Source of the DNA: Gammaproteobacteria bacterium Milos-ODIII6
GTDB taxonomy: Bacteria; Pseudomonadota; Gammaproteobacteria; Chromatiales; Chromatiaceae
Reading direction: 5' to 3'
Length of the DNA stretch: 64,000 nucleotides
Assembly: GCA_029228645.1 (NCBI GenBank)
Contig: JAPTHR010000007.1
Location: 111,533-175,532 of the forward strand
Shown: positions 42,468 through 51,323 of the stretch, in pieces
Layout: each line of letters begins with the position of its first letter
Numbering within the stretch: the stretch's first letter is position 1
Program-made: the position numbers and the translations under genes
The notes under the pieces: generated by a model
Databases searched by the model: none
Told to the model about the DNA's origin: nothing
What the model saw: the letters and a program-made list of their open reading frames with translations, nothing else

Positions 42468-44372
42468 ATGTCCCTCCTGTCCCTGCGGAATATCCGCCTC
42501 TCCTTCTCGCATCCGCCCTTGCTGGACGGCGTCTCACTGTCGCTGGAGGACGGCGAAAGGCTGTGCCTGATCGGGCGCAACGGTGAGGGCAAGTCAACCC
42601 TTTTGAAGGTGATCGAAGGCCGTATTCCGCCAGATGACGGCGAGCGGGTGCTGCGACGGGGGGCGCGGATTGCCAGCCTTGAACAGGAGGTCCCACGGGG
42701 GTTGGCGGGGACGGTTTACAGCGTGGTGGCGGATGGCCTGGGTGATATCGCCGGTCTGCTCAAGGACTACCATAGCGCGAGCGCGGCGCTTGCTACGGAT
42801 GCCTCGGAGGCTGCCCTGAACCGGCTCGGCCGGGCTCAACAGGCGCTGGAGGCGGCCGATGGCTGGCAATTGGAACAAACCGTCGAGGAAGTGCTCTCGC
42901 GGATGCAACTCGACCCGGATGCCGATTTTTCGCGTCTTTCGGGGGGGATGAAGCGTCGGGTCCTGCTGGCGCGCGCCCTTGCCGGCGGCCCGGACCTGCT
43001 GCTGCTGGATGAGCCGACCAACCATCTCGACATCGAGGCGATTCAGTGGCTCGAGGAATTCCTTCTCTCCTGGAGGGGCGCCTTGATCTTCATCACCCAC
43101 GATCGTGGCTTTTTGCGCCGGCTTGCCACCCGGGTAGTGGAACTCGACCGCGGCAGCCTGGTCAGTTTTCCGGGAAATTACGAGCAATATCTCAAGCGGC
43201 GCGCCGAGCAGGACAACGCCGAGGCGCTCGCGAATGCGCGTTTTGACAAGCAGCTGGCGCAGGAGGAGGCCTGGATACGCCAGGGCGTCAAGGCGCGAAG
43301 AACGCGCAACGAAGGGCGCGTCAGGCGTCTCAAGGAGATGCGGAATCTCTTCTCGGAGCGTCGCCAGCGCCAAGGCAATGCGCGTCTCAAGCTCAACACG
43401 GCCGAACGCTCCGGGAAGTTGGTTTGCGAGGCGGTGAATGTGTCGTATGCCTGGGCGGGTGAGACGATCGTGCGGGATTTCAGCACCACCCTCCTGCGTG
43501 GAGACCGGGTCGGCATCATTGGTCCCAATGGTTGTGGCAAGACCACGCTCCTGAACCTGTTACTCGGGCGACTGCAACCGGACAGCGGCGCCGTCGAGCT
43601 CGGTACCCGCCTCGAAATCGCCTACTTCGATCAGCTGCGCGACCAGCTCGACCCGGGCAAGTCGGTGATCGACAATGTCGCCGGCGGATCGGACAAGGTC
43701 GAGATCGATGGCAAGTCGAAGCACGTCATCAGCTACCTCGGGGATTTCCTGTTCCCGCCGGCGCGCTGCCGCCAGCCGGTCGAGTCATTGTCCGGTGGAG
43801 AGCGCAACAGGCTGCTGCTCGCGCGCTTGTTCACGCGCCCCTTCAACATTCTCGTGCTGGACGAGCCGACCAACGACCTTGACCTGGAAACGCTCGAATT
43901 GTTGGAGGAGATCCTGCTCGAATTCGAGGGAACCCTGCTGCTGGTCAGCCACGACAGGGATTTTCTGGATAACGTGGTGACCAGCACCCTGGTGTTCGAG
44001 GGGGGCGGCAGGATCGGGGAGTACGTAGGGGGCTATTCGGACTGGATACGTCAGCGGCCGGACCCTTCCGAAGTCGCCCGGGTCAACCCGGGCGCCAGCC
44101 CGAACCGGGCCGGCAAAAAGGCGCGTGCACTCTCCGGTGACGCCGCAGAGCCGTCCAGGAAGCGCAGTTACAAAGATCAGCGCGAGCTCGACGGCTTGCC
44201 CGGTCGTATCGAGTCGCTCGAGGAGGAAATCGGGCTTTTGCAGGAGCAGTTGAGCGACCCCGGGGTCTTCGAGCAGCAGGGCGCGGAGGGGCTGAGCGTC
44301 CTCGGCGCCAGGCTGGAGCAGCTCGAGCGGGAACTGGAAGACTGTTTTGCCCGCTGGGAAGCCCTGGAGTGA
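42468..44372 (+). CDS. uup: ABC-F ATPase Uup
   Basis: The 634-residue protein has twin ATPase domains and no membrane spans. Domain 1: GRNGEGKSTLL, RLSGGMKRRVLLAR, LLLLDEPTNHLD. Domain 2: GPNGCGKTTLLNLL, SLSGGERNRLLLAR, LVLDEPTNDLD. The P-site tRNA-interaction-type linker lies between them (~230-300), and a C-terminal coiled-coil DNA-binding-like extension (~545-634: KRSYKDQRELDGLPGRIESL) is the mark of Uup. Uup acts on ribosomes and affects transposon precise excision. Start ATG 42468 is chosen because the family opens with the short strand LLSLRNIRLSF. Confidence 0.95.
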   Translation: MSLLSLRNIRLSFSHPPLLDGVSLSLEDGERLCLIGRNGEGKSTLLKVIEGRIPPDDGERVLRRGARIASLEQEVPRGLAGTVYSVVADGLGDIAGLLKDYHSASAALATDASEAALNRLGRAQQALEAADGWQLEQTVEEVLSRMQLDPDADFSRLSGGMKRRVLLARALAGGPDLLLLDEPTNHLDIEAIQWLEEFLLSWRGALIFITHDRGFLRRLATRVVELDRGSLVSFPGNYEQYLKRRAEQDNAEALANARFDKQLAQEEAWIRQGVKARRTRNEGRVRRLKEMRNLFSERRQRQGNARLKLNTAERSGKLVCEAVNVSYAWAGETIVRDFSTTLLRGDRVGIIGPNGCGKTTLLNLLLGRLQPDSGAVELGTRLEIAYFDQLRDQLDPGKSVIDNVAGGSDKVEIDGKSKHVISYLGDFLFPPARCRQPVESLSGGERNRLLLARLFTRPFNILVLDEPTNDLDLETLELLEEILLEFEGTLLLVSHDRDFLDNVVTSTLVFEGGGRIGEYVGGYSDWIRQRPDPSEVARVNPGASPNRAGKKARALSGDAAEPSRKRSYKDQRELDGLPGRIESLEEEIGLLQEQLSDPGVFEQQGAEGLSVLGARLEQLERELEDCFARWEALE

Positions 44373-44539
44373 GCCACTCCCGGGCTTGAGGGTTTGCCTC
44401 GCGGTTGGGCGCCGCTATTATGGCGGCATAAGAAATATCGCCTCGAGCGTGTCTTTGTCTCCCGCACAGGCGCGTCATTGTGGCCGGATCGACGTCGCGG
44501 CCACGCCGGCGTCAACGAACTATACCGAGGACAGAAGAG

Positions 44540-45478
44540 ATGAAACTGCGACCCTGGATGGCCTTGCTTTTGCTACCCGTTTTTCTTCTTGGCGGGTGCA
44601 ATACCCAGCAGCCACGCGAGATCGCCGCGGCGCCCAGCGTCGCCAAGCCGGTGCCGAAACGCATGGATATGGCCGGGGAATTGTCCCACCGGATCATGCC
44701 CGAGCGGGAACTGGTGCGGGATCCCTATCGCTACGAACGCACGATTACCATGGGGCGGGTGCCCGGCGTGCGCCTGTACACCTACGACTCCGAAGGGCGG
44801 GAGCGTCCGGTGGGTTTTGCGCTAGTGAACCGGGGCTCGCCTCGCAGCAACCCGCGCGGCCTGCGAGGGAAGGGCCCGCAGCGTGAATTCCTGTTCCAGT
44901 TTCCCGATCGGGCGCGTGAGGAGACAGCCCTTCTGGTCTCCGACGACGTTGCCCTGAGCGGGCGTTACAGCCACGACAATATGTTCCGCGAGCTGTACTT
45001 CTTTCCGCGTCGTCAACTTCCATCGTTGCGGAGAAAGGGCGAGCACTTCGAGGTGCGCCTGCCGACCGGAGAACCGGTGATCTTCGATGCCGCCACGGCG
45101 GAGGTTGTCGAGGGCGTCTTGCAGGCGGAGCCGATCGATTTCAACAACGACCGGCATGTGCGCAAGAACCCGCGCATCAATTACCAGGGAGATGGCTTGG
45201 TGATCACGGTGGCACAGCGTGGCGAGGCACCTCGTCGAGCTGTGGTCTGGGGCCAGAAGAAGCGCGCCGAGGTGCGCTACCCGTCGCGCTATCGCGAGAG
45301 CTGTTTCATCTCGCCATCGCTGCTGTGGGATCAACGCCCCAAGCGGGGTGACACCGATCCGCGCCTGACCTGGCGCGTACATAGCGACGCGGAAGTCTTC
45401 GAACTGGTGGAGGCGCGCTGCGGTTGGAATCTGGATGCGCTGCGTCGCGGGGCCGCGCCGGTTGCCGCAGGTATTTGA
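44540..45478 (+). CDS. Hypothetical lipoprotein
   Basis: A 312-residue product with a lipoprotein signal peptide: LLLLPVFLLGGC with Cys20 as the lipid-bearing residue. GAGGACAGAAGAG precedes the ATG. The mature part is beta-rich and very Arg-rich (RGSPRSNPRGLRGKGPQRE), with RELYFFPRRQLP and a C-terminal DTDPRLTWRVHSDAEVF block. Two cysteines (RESCF, ARCGW) may form a disulfide. I do not recognise the family. Residue 21 is Asn rather than Asp, so outer-membrane sorting is expected. It leads a same-strand run with two coiled-coil membrane proteins and a small exported protein just upstream of soeABC. Confidence 0.8.
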   Translation: MKLRPWMALLLLPVFLLGGCNTQQPREIAAAPSVAKPVPKRMDMAGELSHRIMPERELVRDPYRYERTITMGRVPGVRLYTYDSEGRERPVGFALVNRGSPRSNPRGLRGKGPQREFLFQFPDRAREETALLVSDDVALSGRYSHDNMFRELYFFPRRQLPSLRRKGEHFEVRLPTGEPVIFDAATAEVVEGVLQAEPIDFNNDRHVRKNPRINYQGDGLVITVAQRGEAPRRAVVWGQKKRAEVRYPSRYRESCFISPSLLWDQRPKRGDTDPRLTWRVHSDAEVFELVEARCGWNLDALRRGAAPVAAGI

Positions 45479-45569
45479 TTTGCCAGCCCAGTTAAGTGAC
45501 TATCCCCGGAGCGGCGGCTGGCACTGCGTCACTCGCATTACATAACCCTAAAGGAAAGGAAGCTGGTTG

Positions 45570-46151
45570 ATGGCTCCGGAGCCGCTCGAACCCAAAGCCA
45601 GTACCGATGACGCCGTTCTGCAGACGCAGTACATGCGTGCCCTGAGTTCTTTCGAGGGCATCATGCTGGCGCAGATCGAGATGAAGACCCAGCTGAGCAA
45701 CCGGCTCAACTGGACCATCCGGGCGGGACTGATTCTGCTCGGCGTGATCGCGTTCTCGATCCTCATCCTGCTGCTGACGCTCAGCTCCCAGATCAACCGT
45801 ATTTCCTCGGTTGTCCTGGACATCAACGGGCATTTCGAATCGATCACCGGGCGCATGGACCGGGTCTCGCTGGTAATGGGCCAGATGGAGAAGCAGGTGG
45901 CGCTGATGGGTGCGATCAAGGTCAACACGGTGACCATGGACAAGGAAATGGCCATCATGCAGTCGAGCATGCGCCAGATGGGCGGGCAGGTCGCGGGCAT
46001 CCGCGAACAGCTGAGTACGGTCAAGGACGAAATGGGAAGCATTTCTTCGAGTATCGGCTCGATGAACGGCGAGGTCGGCATCATGCAGCGCGAGATCCGC
46101 CACATGGCCAAACCCGCGCGTTCGCTCAACCGCATGTTCCCGTTCCCCTAA
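45570..46151 (+). CDS. Met-rich membrane-anchored coiled-coil protein, copy 1
   Basis: The 193-residue protein (ATG 45570, GGAAAGGAAG upstream) has a ~45-residue cytoplasmic head, one span (WTIRAGLILLGVIAFSILIL) and a ~115-residue periplasmic coiled coil. About one residue in ten is Met, mostly at regular 3-4 residue steps (MGQMEKQVALM, MAIMQSSMRQM). It ends MAKPARSLNRMFPFP. The next gene, 9 bp downstream, encodes a second protein of the same layout ending IAKPMGSLNPILP, so they are paralogues. No family is known to me; the position before soeABC suggests an envelope or electron-transfer-related role, unproven. Confidence 0.82.
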   Translation: MAPEPLEPKASTDDAVLQTQYMRALSSFEGIMLAQIEMKTQLSNRLNWTIRAGLILLGVIAFSILILLLTLSSQINRISSVVLDINGHFESITGRMDRVSLVMGQMEKQVALMGAIKVNTVTMDKEMAIMQSSMRQMGGQVAGIREQLSTVKDEMGSISSSIGSMNGEVGIMQREIRHMAKPARSLNRMFPFP

Positions 46152-46160
46152 GGTTTGGCC

Positions 46161-46712
46161 ATGGATATGCCTCCCGAACTGGATCCGCGCCGCCCCATCG
46201 TAGAGGTGATGGCGCGCATCGGGCGTGAGACACAGCTCACGATCGATGAGCGTGAACAGCATTTCAAGATCACCGACACGGTCATCGGGGCCATCTCGGT
46301 GCTCCTGATCATCCTGGGCGTGTTCAACATCTATTTCGTGCGGGTGCTGTACGACGATCTCGACAATATCGTCGCAACCATGGAATCCATGGTCACCAAG
46401 CTGGAACGGGTGGACAAGGACATGGTGGAGATTGCGGACCGGATCGATGCCTTCGAAAAGCATATGCAGCACATGGCGCCGATTACCGGGTACGTGACCT
46501 CGGTGACCAGGCGCTTGCCCAGGATGCGCGAAGACATGGTCTCCATGGCGTTGAACATGCAGTTGATCAACCAGGACATGGTGATGCTGCGTACCGCGGT
46601 GGGAACGATCACACCCAGCATGTTGCAGATGACCGGGAACATTTCGCTGATGCGGCGGGACGTCTATCAGATCGCTAAACCGATGGGCAGCCTCAATCCG
46701 ATCCTGCCGTGA
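46161..46712 (+). CDS. Met-rich membrane-anchored coiled-coil protein, copy 2
   Basis: The 183-residue paralogue of the preceding protein has an acidic/Arg-rich head (~37 residues), a span (TVIGAISVLLIILGVFNIYF) and a long periplasmic coil with roughly ten per cent Met (MESMV, HMQHMAPI, NMQLINQDMVML). It shares the C-terminal pattern (M/I)AKPxxSLNxxxP with copy 1. ATG 46161 has AAGG upstream and begins 9 bp after the previous stop, indicating one mRNA. The low identity outside the head-span-coil plan and the tail suggests an old duplication. Paired subunits of one complex are likely; the function is unknown. Confidence 0.82.
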   Translation: MDMPPELDPRRPIVEVMARIGRETQLTIDEREQHFKITDTVIGAISVLLIILGVFNIYFVRVLYDDLDNIVATMESMVTKLERVDKDMVEIADRIDAFEKHMQHMAPITGYVTSVTRRLPRMREDMVSMALNMQLINQDMVMLRTAVGTITPSMLQMTGNISLMRRDVYQIAKPMGSLNPILP

Positions 46713-46768
46713 TCAAGAAGCCTGCCTGACCGCCGCTAAACCTGGAGAGCCGGCGGGGAGGGTTGCGG

Positions 46769-47209
46769 ATGCTCAGAATCATCACTTTTTTCATGCTCGC
46801 CGGCTGGGGCGGCGCCCAAGTGGTGCATGCGGCGGGGGCGGCCTGCGTCATGGCCAAGTACCAGGGGCAGACGCTCGACTATGAGCTGGTGGTGAGCGAT
46901 GGGCACCCCAGCGAAGCCCTGGAAGAGGCCGAGGCGAAGCTGCGCGCCAAGGGATACAGCAGTTACCGCAAGCAGCTTGACGTCGTGCGGCCGCAGAATC
47001 TGACAAACCTCCCGCACGCCTACGTGGTCGTGATTCGCAGCGAGTTCCGCGATACGCGCGACAAAGAGAGGTCGACCATGGGTTGTGGCTTCAGTGCCCA
47101 GTCCTACGACGACGCCCTCTGGGATGCGCTACGCGATGCCCAGTCGTACTACTGGGGCTGGAAGCCGGACACGCATGGCTACGAGATTGTGCGTAAACTG
47201 CGCTACTGA
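46769..47209 (+). CDS. Hypothetical small exported protein
   Basis: The 146-residue product (ATG 46769; GGCGGGGAGGG upstream) has a Sec signal peptide (IITFFMLAGWGGAQVVHA). The mature ~125 residues contain two cysteines (AACVMAKY and MGCGFSAQ) and an Ala/Tyr-rich C-terminal helix (SYDDALWDALRDAQSYYWG). It begins 56 bp after the second coiled-coil gene, so it probably belongs to the same operon. I do not recognise the family. A periplasmic location next to the coiled-coil domains of its neighbours is the expected place of action. Confidence 0.78.
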   Translation: MLRIITFFMLAGWGGAQVVHAAGAACVMAKYQGQTLDYELVVSDGHPSEALEEAEAKLRAKGYSSYRKQLDVVRPQNLTNLPHAYVVVIRSEFRDTRDKERSTMGCGFSAQSYDDALWDALRDAQSYYWGWKPDTHGYEIVRKLRY

Positions 47210-47364
47210 TCCGGTTGCGACCAGGTCGGTGATTCCGGGGGCGTGCTGAATCCGCACTCAAGGCCCTTTCTCTGCCCCACTGACGCCGTCCGGTTTTTCA
47301 TTCCGAGGACCCTGCGTTTCGCCTCGCCAGCACACCTGTACCCGTACACCGACAGCCTACGGAT

Positions 47365-47394
47365 TTGATCATAAGCGAAGCGTAATATTATAAT
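47365..47394 (+). promoter_or_regulatory. Probable sigma70 promoter of soeABC
   Basis: TTGATC (47365-47370) and TATAAT (47389-47394) are separated by 18 bp in an AT-rich patch, 58 bp before the soeA ATG. The -10 hexamer is a perfect consensus. Confidence 0.65.
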
Positions 47395-47451
47395 TCTCTG
47401 CTTAAGTTGGCTGCGAATTGCTGCCCGACCCAACGAAAAAGGCTGACCAGA

Positions 47452-50358
47452 ATGTTGGACCCTGTAGCTCATAAAGAAGGCGAGCAAGGCCGTATCGAAG
47501 TCAAGAACACGACTTGTTACATGTGCGCCTGCCGCTGCGGCATTCGAGTAACCCTGCGGGATGGCGAGGTGCGCCACATCGAGGGTAACCCGGAGCACCC
47601 TCTGAATCAGGGCGTGATCTGCGCAAAGGGTGCCTCCGGCATCATGAAGCAGTATTCTCCGGCGCGCCTGACCAAGCCATTGTTGCGTCGCCAGGGCGGC
47701 AAGCGGGGAGAGTCGGATTTCGAGCCGATCTCCTGGGATCAGGCCTTCCAGATCATGGAGGAGCGCCTCTCGCACCTGCGGGAAACGGACCCCAAGAAAT
47801 TTGCCATCTTCACCGGCCGGGACCAGATGCAGGCGCTCACCGGTCTGTTCGCCAAGCAGTTCGGAACCCCGAACTACGCGGCCCACGGTGGTTTCTGCTC
47901 GGTCAACATGGCCGCGGGCATGATCTACACGATCGGCGGTTCCTTCTGGGAGTTTGGTGGCCCCGATCTGGATCGCGCCAAGCTGTTCGTGATGATCGGC
48001 ACCGCCGAGGATCACCACTCCAACCCGATGAAGATTGCGCTCTCCAAGTTCAAGCGGCGGGGCGGCCGGTTCATCTCGATCAACCCGGTCCGCACCGGCT
48101 ACTCGGCGATTGCCGATGAGTGGGTGCCGATTCGGCCGGGGACCGATGGCGCGCTGTTCCTGGCGATCATCCACGAGCTGATCGCACAGGGTCTCTACGA
48201 CCGGGAGTTCCTGGTCAACTACACCAACGCGGCCGAACTGATCAACATGGACGAGGCCTCGGATGACTACGGCATGTTCATCCGCACCTCCAAAGAGGTC
48301 GAAGAGGGCTGTTTCGATCCGCAAAACAAGGTCTGGTGGGACCGCAAGAGCAATGGTCCGGTGGATGTGCGTTGCGAAGGTTGCGACCCTTTTCTGCTGG
48401 GCGAATACGAGATGCACGGCAAGCCGGTCAAGACGGCTTTCCAGATGCTCAAGGAGCGGGTCGAGGAGTACACCCCCGAGTGGGCGGAGGCGATCACCGG
48501 TATTCCCTCGGCGACCATTCGCCGCCTGGCGCACGAGATGGGCGTGACCGCGCGCGATCAGAAGATCGAGTTGCCGATCCAGTGGACCGACGTCTGGGGC
48601 AAAGAGCACCAGACCGTGAAGGGCGGGCCGGTGGCCTTCCACGCTATGCGCGGCCTCGCGGCGCACTCGAACGGCTTCCAGACGATCCGCGCCATGAGCG
48701 TGCTCATGACCCTGCTGAACACCATCGACACGCCGGGAGGTTTTCGCCACAAGGCGCCGTTCCCGCGTCCGATTCCACCCTGCCCGAAGCCGCCCAACAG
48801 CGCTGAGGATGTGCAGCCGAATACCCCGCTGAACGGGACGCCGTTGGGTTGGCCCGCGGATCCGTCCGATCTGTTTGTCGACGACGACGGTGAGCCACTG
48901 CGCCTCGACAAGGCGTTTTCCTGGGAGTACCCGCTTTCCGTGCATGGCCTGATGCACAACGCCATCACCAATGCCTGGCGAGGCGACCCCTACAAGATCG
49001 ACACCCTGTTGCTGTTCATGGCCAATATGGCCTGGAACTCATCCATGAACACCGACAGCGTGCGTGACATGCTCACCGACACGGACGAGAACGGGGAATA
49101 CAAGATCCCCTTCATCATTGTTTGCGACGCTTTCCAGTCGGAAACCGTGGCCTTCGCGGATCTGGTGCTGCCGGACACGAGTTATCTGGAGCGGCACGAC
49201 GCGATGTCGATGCTGGATCGTCCCATTTCCGAGTTCGACGGGCCGGTGGACTCGGTCCGGATTCCGGTGGTTCCGCCAAAGGGCGAATCGCGTCCCTTCC
49301 AGGACGTGCTGGTCGAAATGGGCAGCCGACTGAAGCTGCCGGCGTTCGTCAATGAGGACGGCAACCGCAAGTTCCGTGACTACCCGGATTTCATCGTCAA
49401 TTTCGAGACCTCGCCGGGCTCCGGTATTGGATTCCTGTCGGGATGGCGTGGGAAAGGCGGGGAGAAGTTCCTCAAGGGCGAGCCGAACCCGCGCCAGTGG
49501 GAAATGTACGCGAACAACAACTGCGTGTTCCAATACGAGTTGCCCAAGTCCTACCAGTACATGCGGAACTGGAACAAGGGTTACCTCGAGTGGGCCCGTG
49601 CGCACGGCATGACGCGTTACGTGGAACCGATCAACATCCACATCTACTCGGAAGTGTTGCAGAAGTTCCGTCTTGCGGCGCAGGGCAAGCGGCCCGGGCG
49701 GAAACCGCCGGAGCGGCTGCGCAAGCGTCTCGAGACCTACATGGACCCACTGCCGTTCTATCACGAGACCCTGGAGTCGAACCTGGTGGATACCCGCGAG
49801 TACCCGCTGAATGCGGTGACCCAGCGCCCCATGGCGATGTACCACTCCTGGGACAGCCAGAATGCCTGGTTGCGCCAGATCCATACCTACAACTACCTGT
49901 ACATGAGTCCGCAGCTGGGTAAGGCGCAGGGTTTTGACGACGGTGACTGGGTCTGGGTCGAATCACCACATGGCAAGGTCCGCTGCAAGGCCCGTTTCTC
50001 CGAGTCGGTGGAACCCGGCACGGTCTGGACCTGGAACGCGATCGGCAAGGCAGCCGGAGCCTGGGGACTTTCACCCAAGGCGAACGAGTCGCAGCAGGGA
50101 TTCCTGCTTAACCACGTCATCAGCGAAGAGCTTCCGCCCTGCGAGGCCGGTGAACATATCTCGAATTCCGACCCCGTAACCGGTCAGGCGGCCTGGTACG
50201 ACGTACGGGTGAAGATCTACAAAGCCGATGCGAGCGAACCCAAGCAGACCTTCCCGCAGTTCAAGCCACAGCGGCGGGTGCCAGGACAGGACCAGCGGCG
50301 CGGGCGTTGGCAGGCTTACTTCGCAGGTATGTTCCGCCGCAAGGCCAGAATCGACTGA
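47452..50358 (+). CDS. soeA: Sulfite:quinone dehydrogenase molybdopterin subunit SoeA
   Basis: A 968-residue molybdopterin oxidoreductase of the PsrA/SoeA group. The N-terminal [4Fe-4S] site is Cys22, Cys25, Cys29 and Cys57, and the likely molybdenum ligand is Cys149 in HGGFCSVNMA. Further pterin-binding segments are LFVMIGTAEDHHSNPMK and FADLVLPDTSYLERHDAMS. There is no Tat signal, so the enzyme faces the cytoplasm, as known for SoeABC of Allochromatium, which oxidises sulfite to sulfate. The following FeS subunit and NrfD-type anchor complete the complex. Other substrates (thiosulfate, polysulfide, tetrathionate) are less likely because those enzymes carry Tat signals. Confidence 0.92.
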   Translation: MLDPVAHKEGEQGRIEVKNTTCYMCACRCGIRVTLRDGEVRHIEGNPEHPLNQGVICAKGASGIMKQYSPARLTKPLLRRQGGKRGESDFEPISWDQAFQIMEERLSHLRETDPKKFAIFTGRDQMQALTGLFAKQFGTPNYAAHGGFCSVNMAAGMIYTIGGSFWEFGGPDLDRAKLFVMIGTAEDHHSNPMKIALSKFKRRGGRFISINPVRTGYSAIADEWVPIRPGTDGALFLAIIHELIAQGLYDREFLVNYTNAAELINMDEASDDYGMFIRTSKEVEEGCFDPQNKVWWDRKSNGPVDVRCEGCDPFLLGEYEMHGKPVKTAFQMLKERVEEYTPEWAEAITGIPSATIRRLAHEMGVTARDQKIELPIQWTDVWGKEHQTVKGGPVAFHAMRGLAAHSNGFQTIRAMSVLMTLLNTIDTPGGFRHKAPFPRPIPPCPKPPNSAEDVQPNTPLNGTPLGWPADPSDLFVDDDGEPLRLDKAFSWEYPLSVHGLMHNAITNAWRGDPYKIDTLLLFMANMAWNSSMNTDSVRDMLTDTDENGEYKIPFIIVCDAFQSETVAFADLVLPDTSYLERHDAMSMLDRPISEFDGPVDSVRIPVVPPKGESRPFQDVLVEMGSRLKLPAFVNEDGNRKFRDYPDFIVNFETSPGSGIGFLSGWRGKGGEKFLKGEPNPRQWEMYANNNCVFQYELPKSYQYMRNWNKGYLEWARAHGMTRYVEPINIHIYSEVLQKFRLAAQGKRPGRKPPERLRKRLETYMDPLPFYHETLESNLVDTREYPLNAVTQRPMAMYHSWDSQNAWLRQIHTYNYLYMSPQLGKAQGFDDGDWVWVESPHGKVRCKARFSESVEPGTVWTWNAIGKAAGAWGLSPKANESQQGFLLNHVISEELPPCEAGEHISNSDPVTGQAAWYDVRVKIYKADASEPKQTFPQFKPQRRVPGQDQRRGRWQAYFAGMFRRKARID

Positions 50359-50397
50359 GTTACCCGCCTTTGCCCCGGAAAGAGACGGCAACATTTT

Positions 50398-50466
50398 CCC
50401 TCCTGGTGCTGGGAGGGTTCGGATGGGGGAAATCCCCCTCCTGACCTCCCCCACAAGTGGGGGAGG
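50398..50466. repeat. Three stacked palindromes in the soeA-soeB gap
   Basis: Three inverted repeats follow one another: CCCTCC/GGAGGG (50398-50403/50412-50417), GGGGGA/TCCCCC (50425-50430/50433-50438) and a 10-bp CCTCCCCCAC/GTGGGGGAGG arm pair (50445-50466). They fill most of the 134-nt spacer. The sequence style resembles dispersed G/C-tract intergenic repeats. In the mRNA it would form a stable structure between the two cistrons. Confidence 0.7.
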
Positions 50467-50493
50467 GAAACACAGAGACAGTGAGATGAAGCT

Positions 50494-51216
50494 ATGACAC
50501 AACTTGCCCTGGTCATCGACCTGAACGTCTGCGTGGGCTGCCATGCCTGCGTCACCTCGTGTAAGGAATGGAATACCTCCGGCTGGGCCGGTCCGATGGT
50601 CGACCAGCGTCCCTACGACGCCGATCCCACCGGGACCTTCTTCAACCGGGTTCAGACCTTCGAGGTGGGTGAGTATCCAAATACCGAGACGGTTCATTTC
50701 CCCAAGAGCTGCCTGCACTGCGAAGAACCCCCGTGTGTGCCGGTGTGTCCGACCGGGGCGTCCTACAAGCGCGAAGACAATGGCGTGGTGCTGGTCGACT
50801 ACGACAAGTGCATCGGGTGCAAGTACTGTTCCTGGGCTTGCCCCTACGGTGTACGCGAGCTGGATGAAATGCAGAAGGTGATGAAGAAGTGCACCTTGTG
50901 TATCGACCGGATCAGTGACGAGAGCAAGCCGGAGTCCGAGCGCAAACCTGCCTGTGTGCTGGCCTGTCCGACCAGCGCGCGTCTCTTCGGGGATGTACAC
51001 GACCCGGACTCCGAGGCCTCGGTGGCGATCCGCGAACGCGGCGGCTATCAACTGATGCCCGAGTGGGGTACGCAGCCGGCCAACCACTACCTACCCCGGC
51101 GCAAGACCCGTATCCAGATCTTCGAGGACGAGTTGGAGCGCGTGGACAACCCGCTCGACAAGGAACACCCGCTGCCCGCGGCGACCGGCGACACCCTCGA
51201 CGATGTGTCGTTCTGA
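50494..51216 (+). CDS. soeB: Sulfite dehydrogenase iron-sulfur subunit SoeB
   Basis: The 240-residue ferredoxin-like electron-transfer subunit carries four cysteine groups for four [4Fe-4S] clusters: CVGCHACVTSCKEW (residues ~12-25), CLHCEEPPCVPVCPTGA (~73-89), CIGCKYCSWACPYGV (~107-121) and CTLCIDR with CVLACPTSAR (~132, ~152). It passes electrons from SoeA to the membrane anchor. There is no signal peptide, consistent with a cytoplasmic complex. The ATG lies 135 nt after the soeA stop, a gap filled by palindromic repeats. Confidence 0.94.
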   Translation: MTQLALVIDLNVCVGCHACVTSCKEWNTSGWAGPMVDQRPYDADPTGTFFNRVQTFEVGEYPNTETVHFPKSCLHCEEPPCVPVCPTGASYKREDNGVVLVDYDKCIGCKYCSWACPYGVRELDEMQKVMKKCTLCIDRISDESKPESERKPACVLACPTSARLFGDVHDPDSEASVAIRERGGYQLMPEWGTQPANHYLPRRKTRIQIFEDELERVDNPLDKEHPLPAATGDTLDDVSF

Positions 51217-51223
51217 TGAGATT

Positions 51224-51297
51224 AACCGCCAAGAACGCAAAGAGCGCGAAGGTCTCTTTGCGCAAACTTCTTTGCGCCCTTTGCGCCCTTTGCGGTT
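51224..51297. repeat. Inverted repeat built from CTTTGCGCC units in the soeB-soeC gap
   Basis: The left arm starts AACCGCCAAGAACGCAAAG and the right arm ends CTTTGCGCCCTTTGCGGTT. The right arm is three near-copies of a 9-bp unit CTTTGCGCC (51270-51296), and the arms pair imperfectly over ~28 bp. It starts 8 nt after soeB, and a run of six T follows at 51305-51310. This looks like a dispersed intergenic repeat and could act as a processing site or attenuator. Confidence 0.65.
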
Positions 51298-51323
51298 GAG
51301 AAGCGTTTTTTGAGGAAAAAACA

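Noticed and set aside
47203..48957. 584-residue open frame antisense to soeA
   Set aside because: Composition of a shadow (Arg, His, Leu, Val rich) against a soeA with full cofactor motifs.
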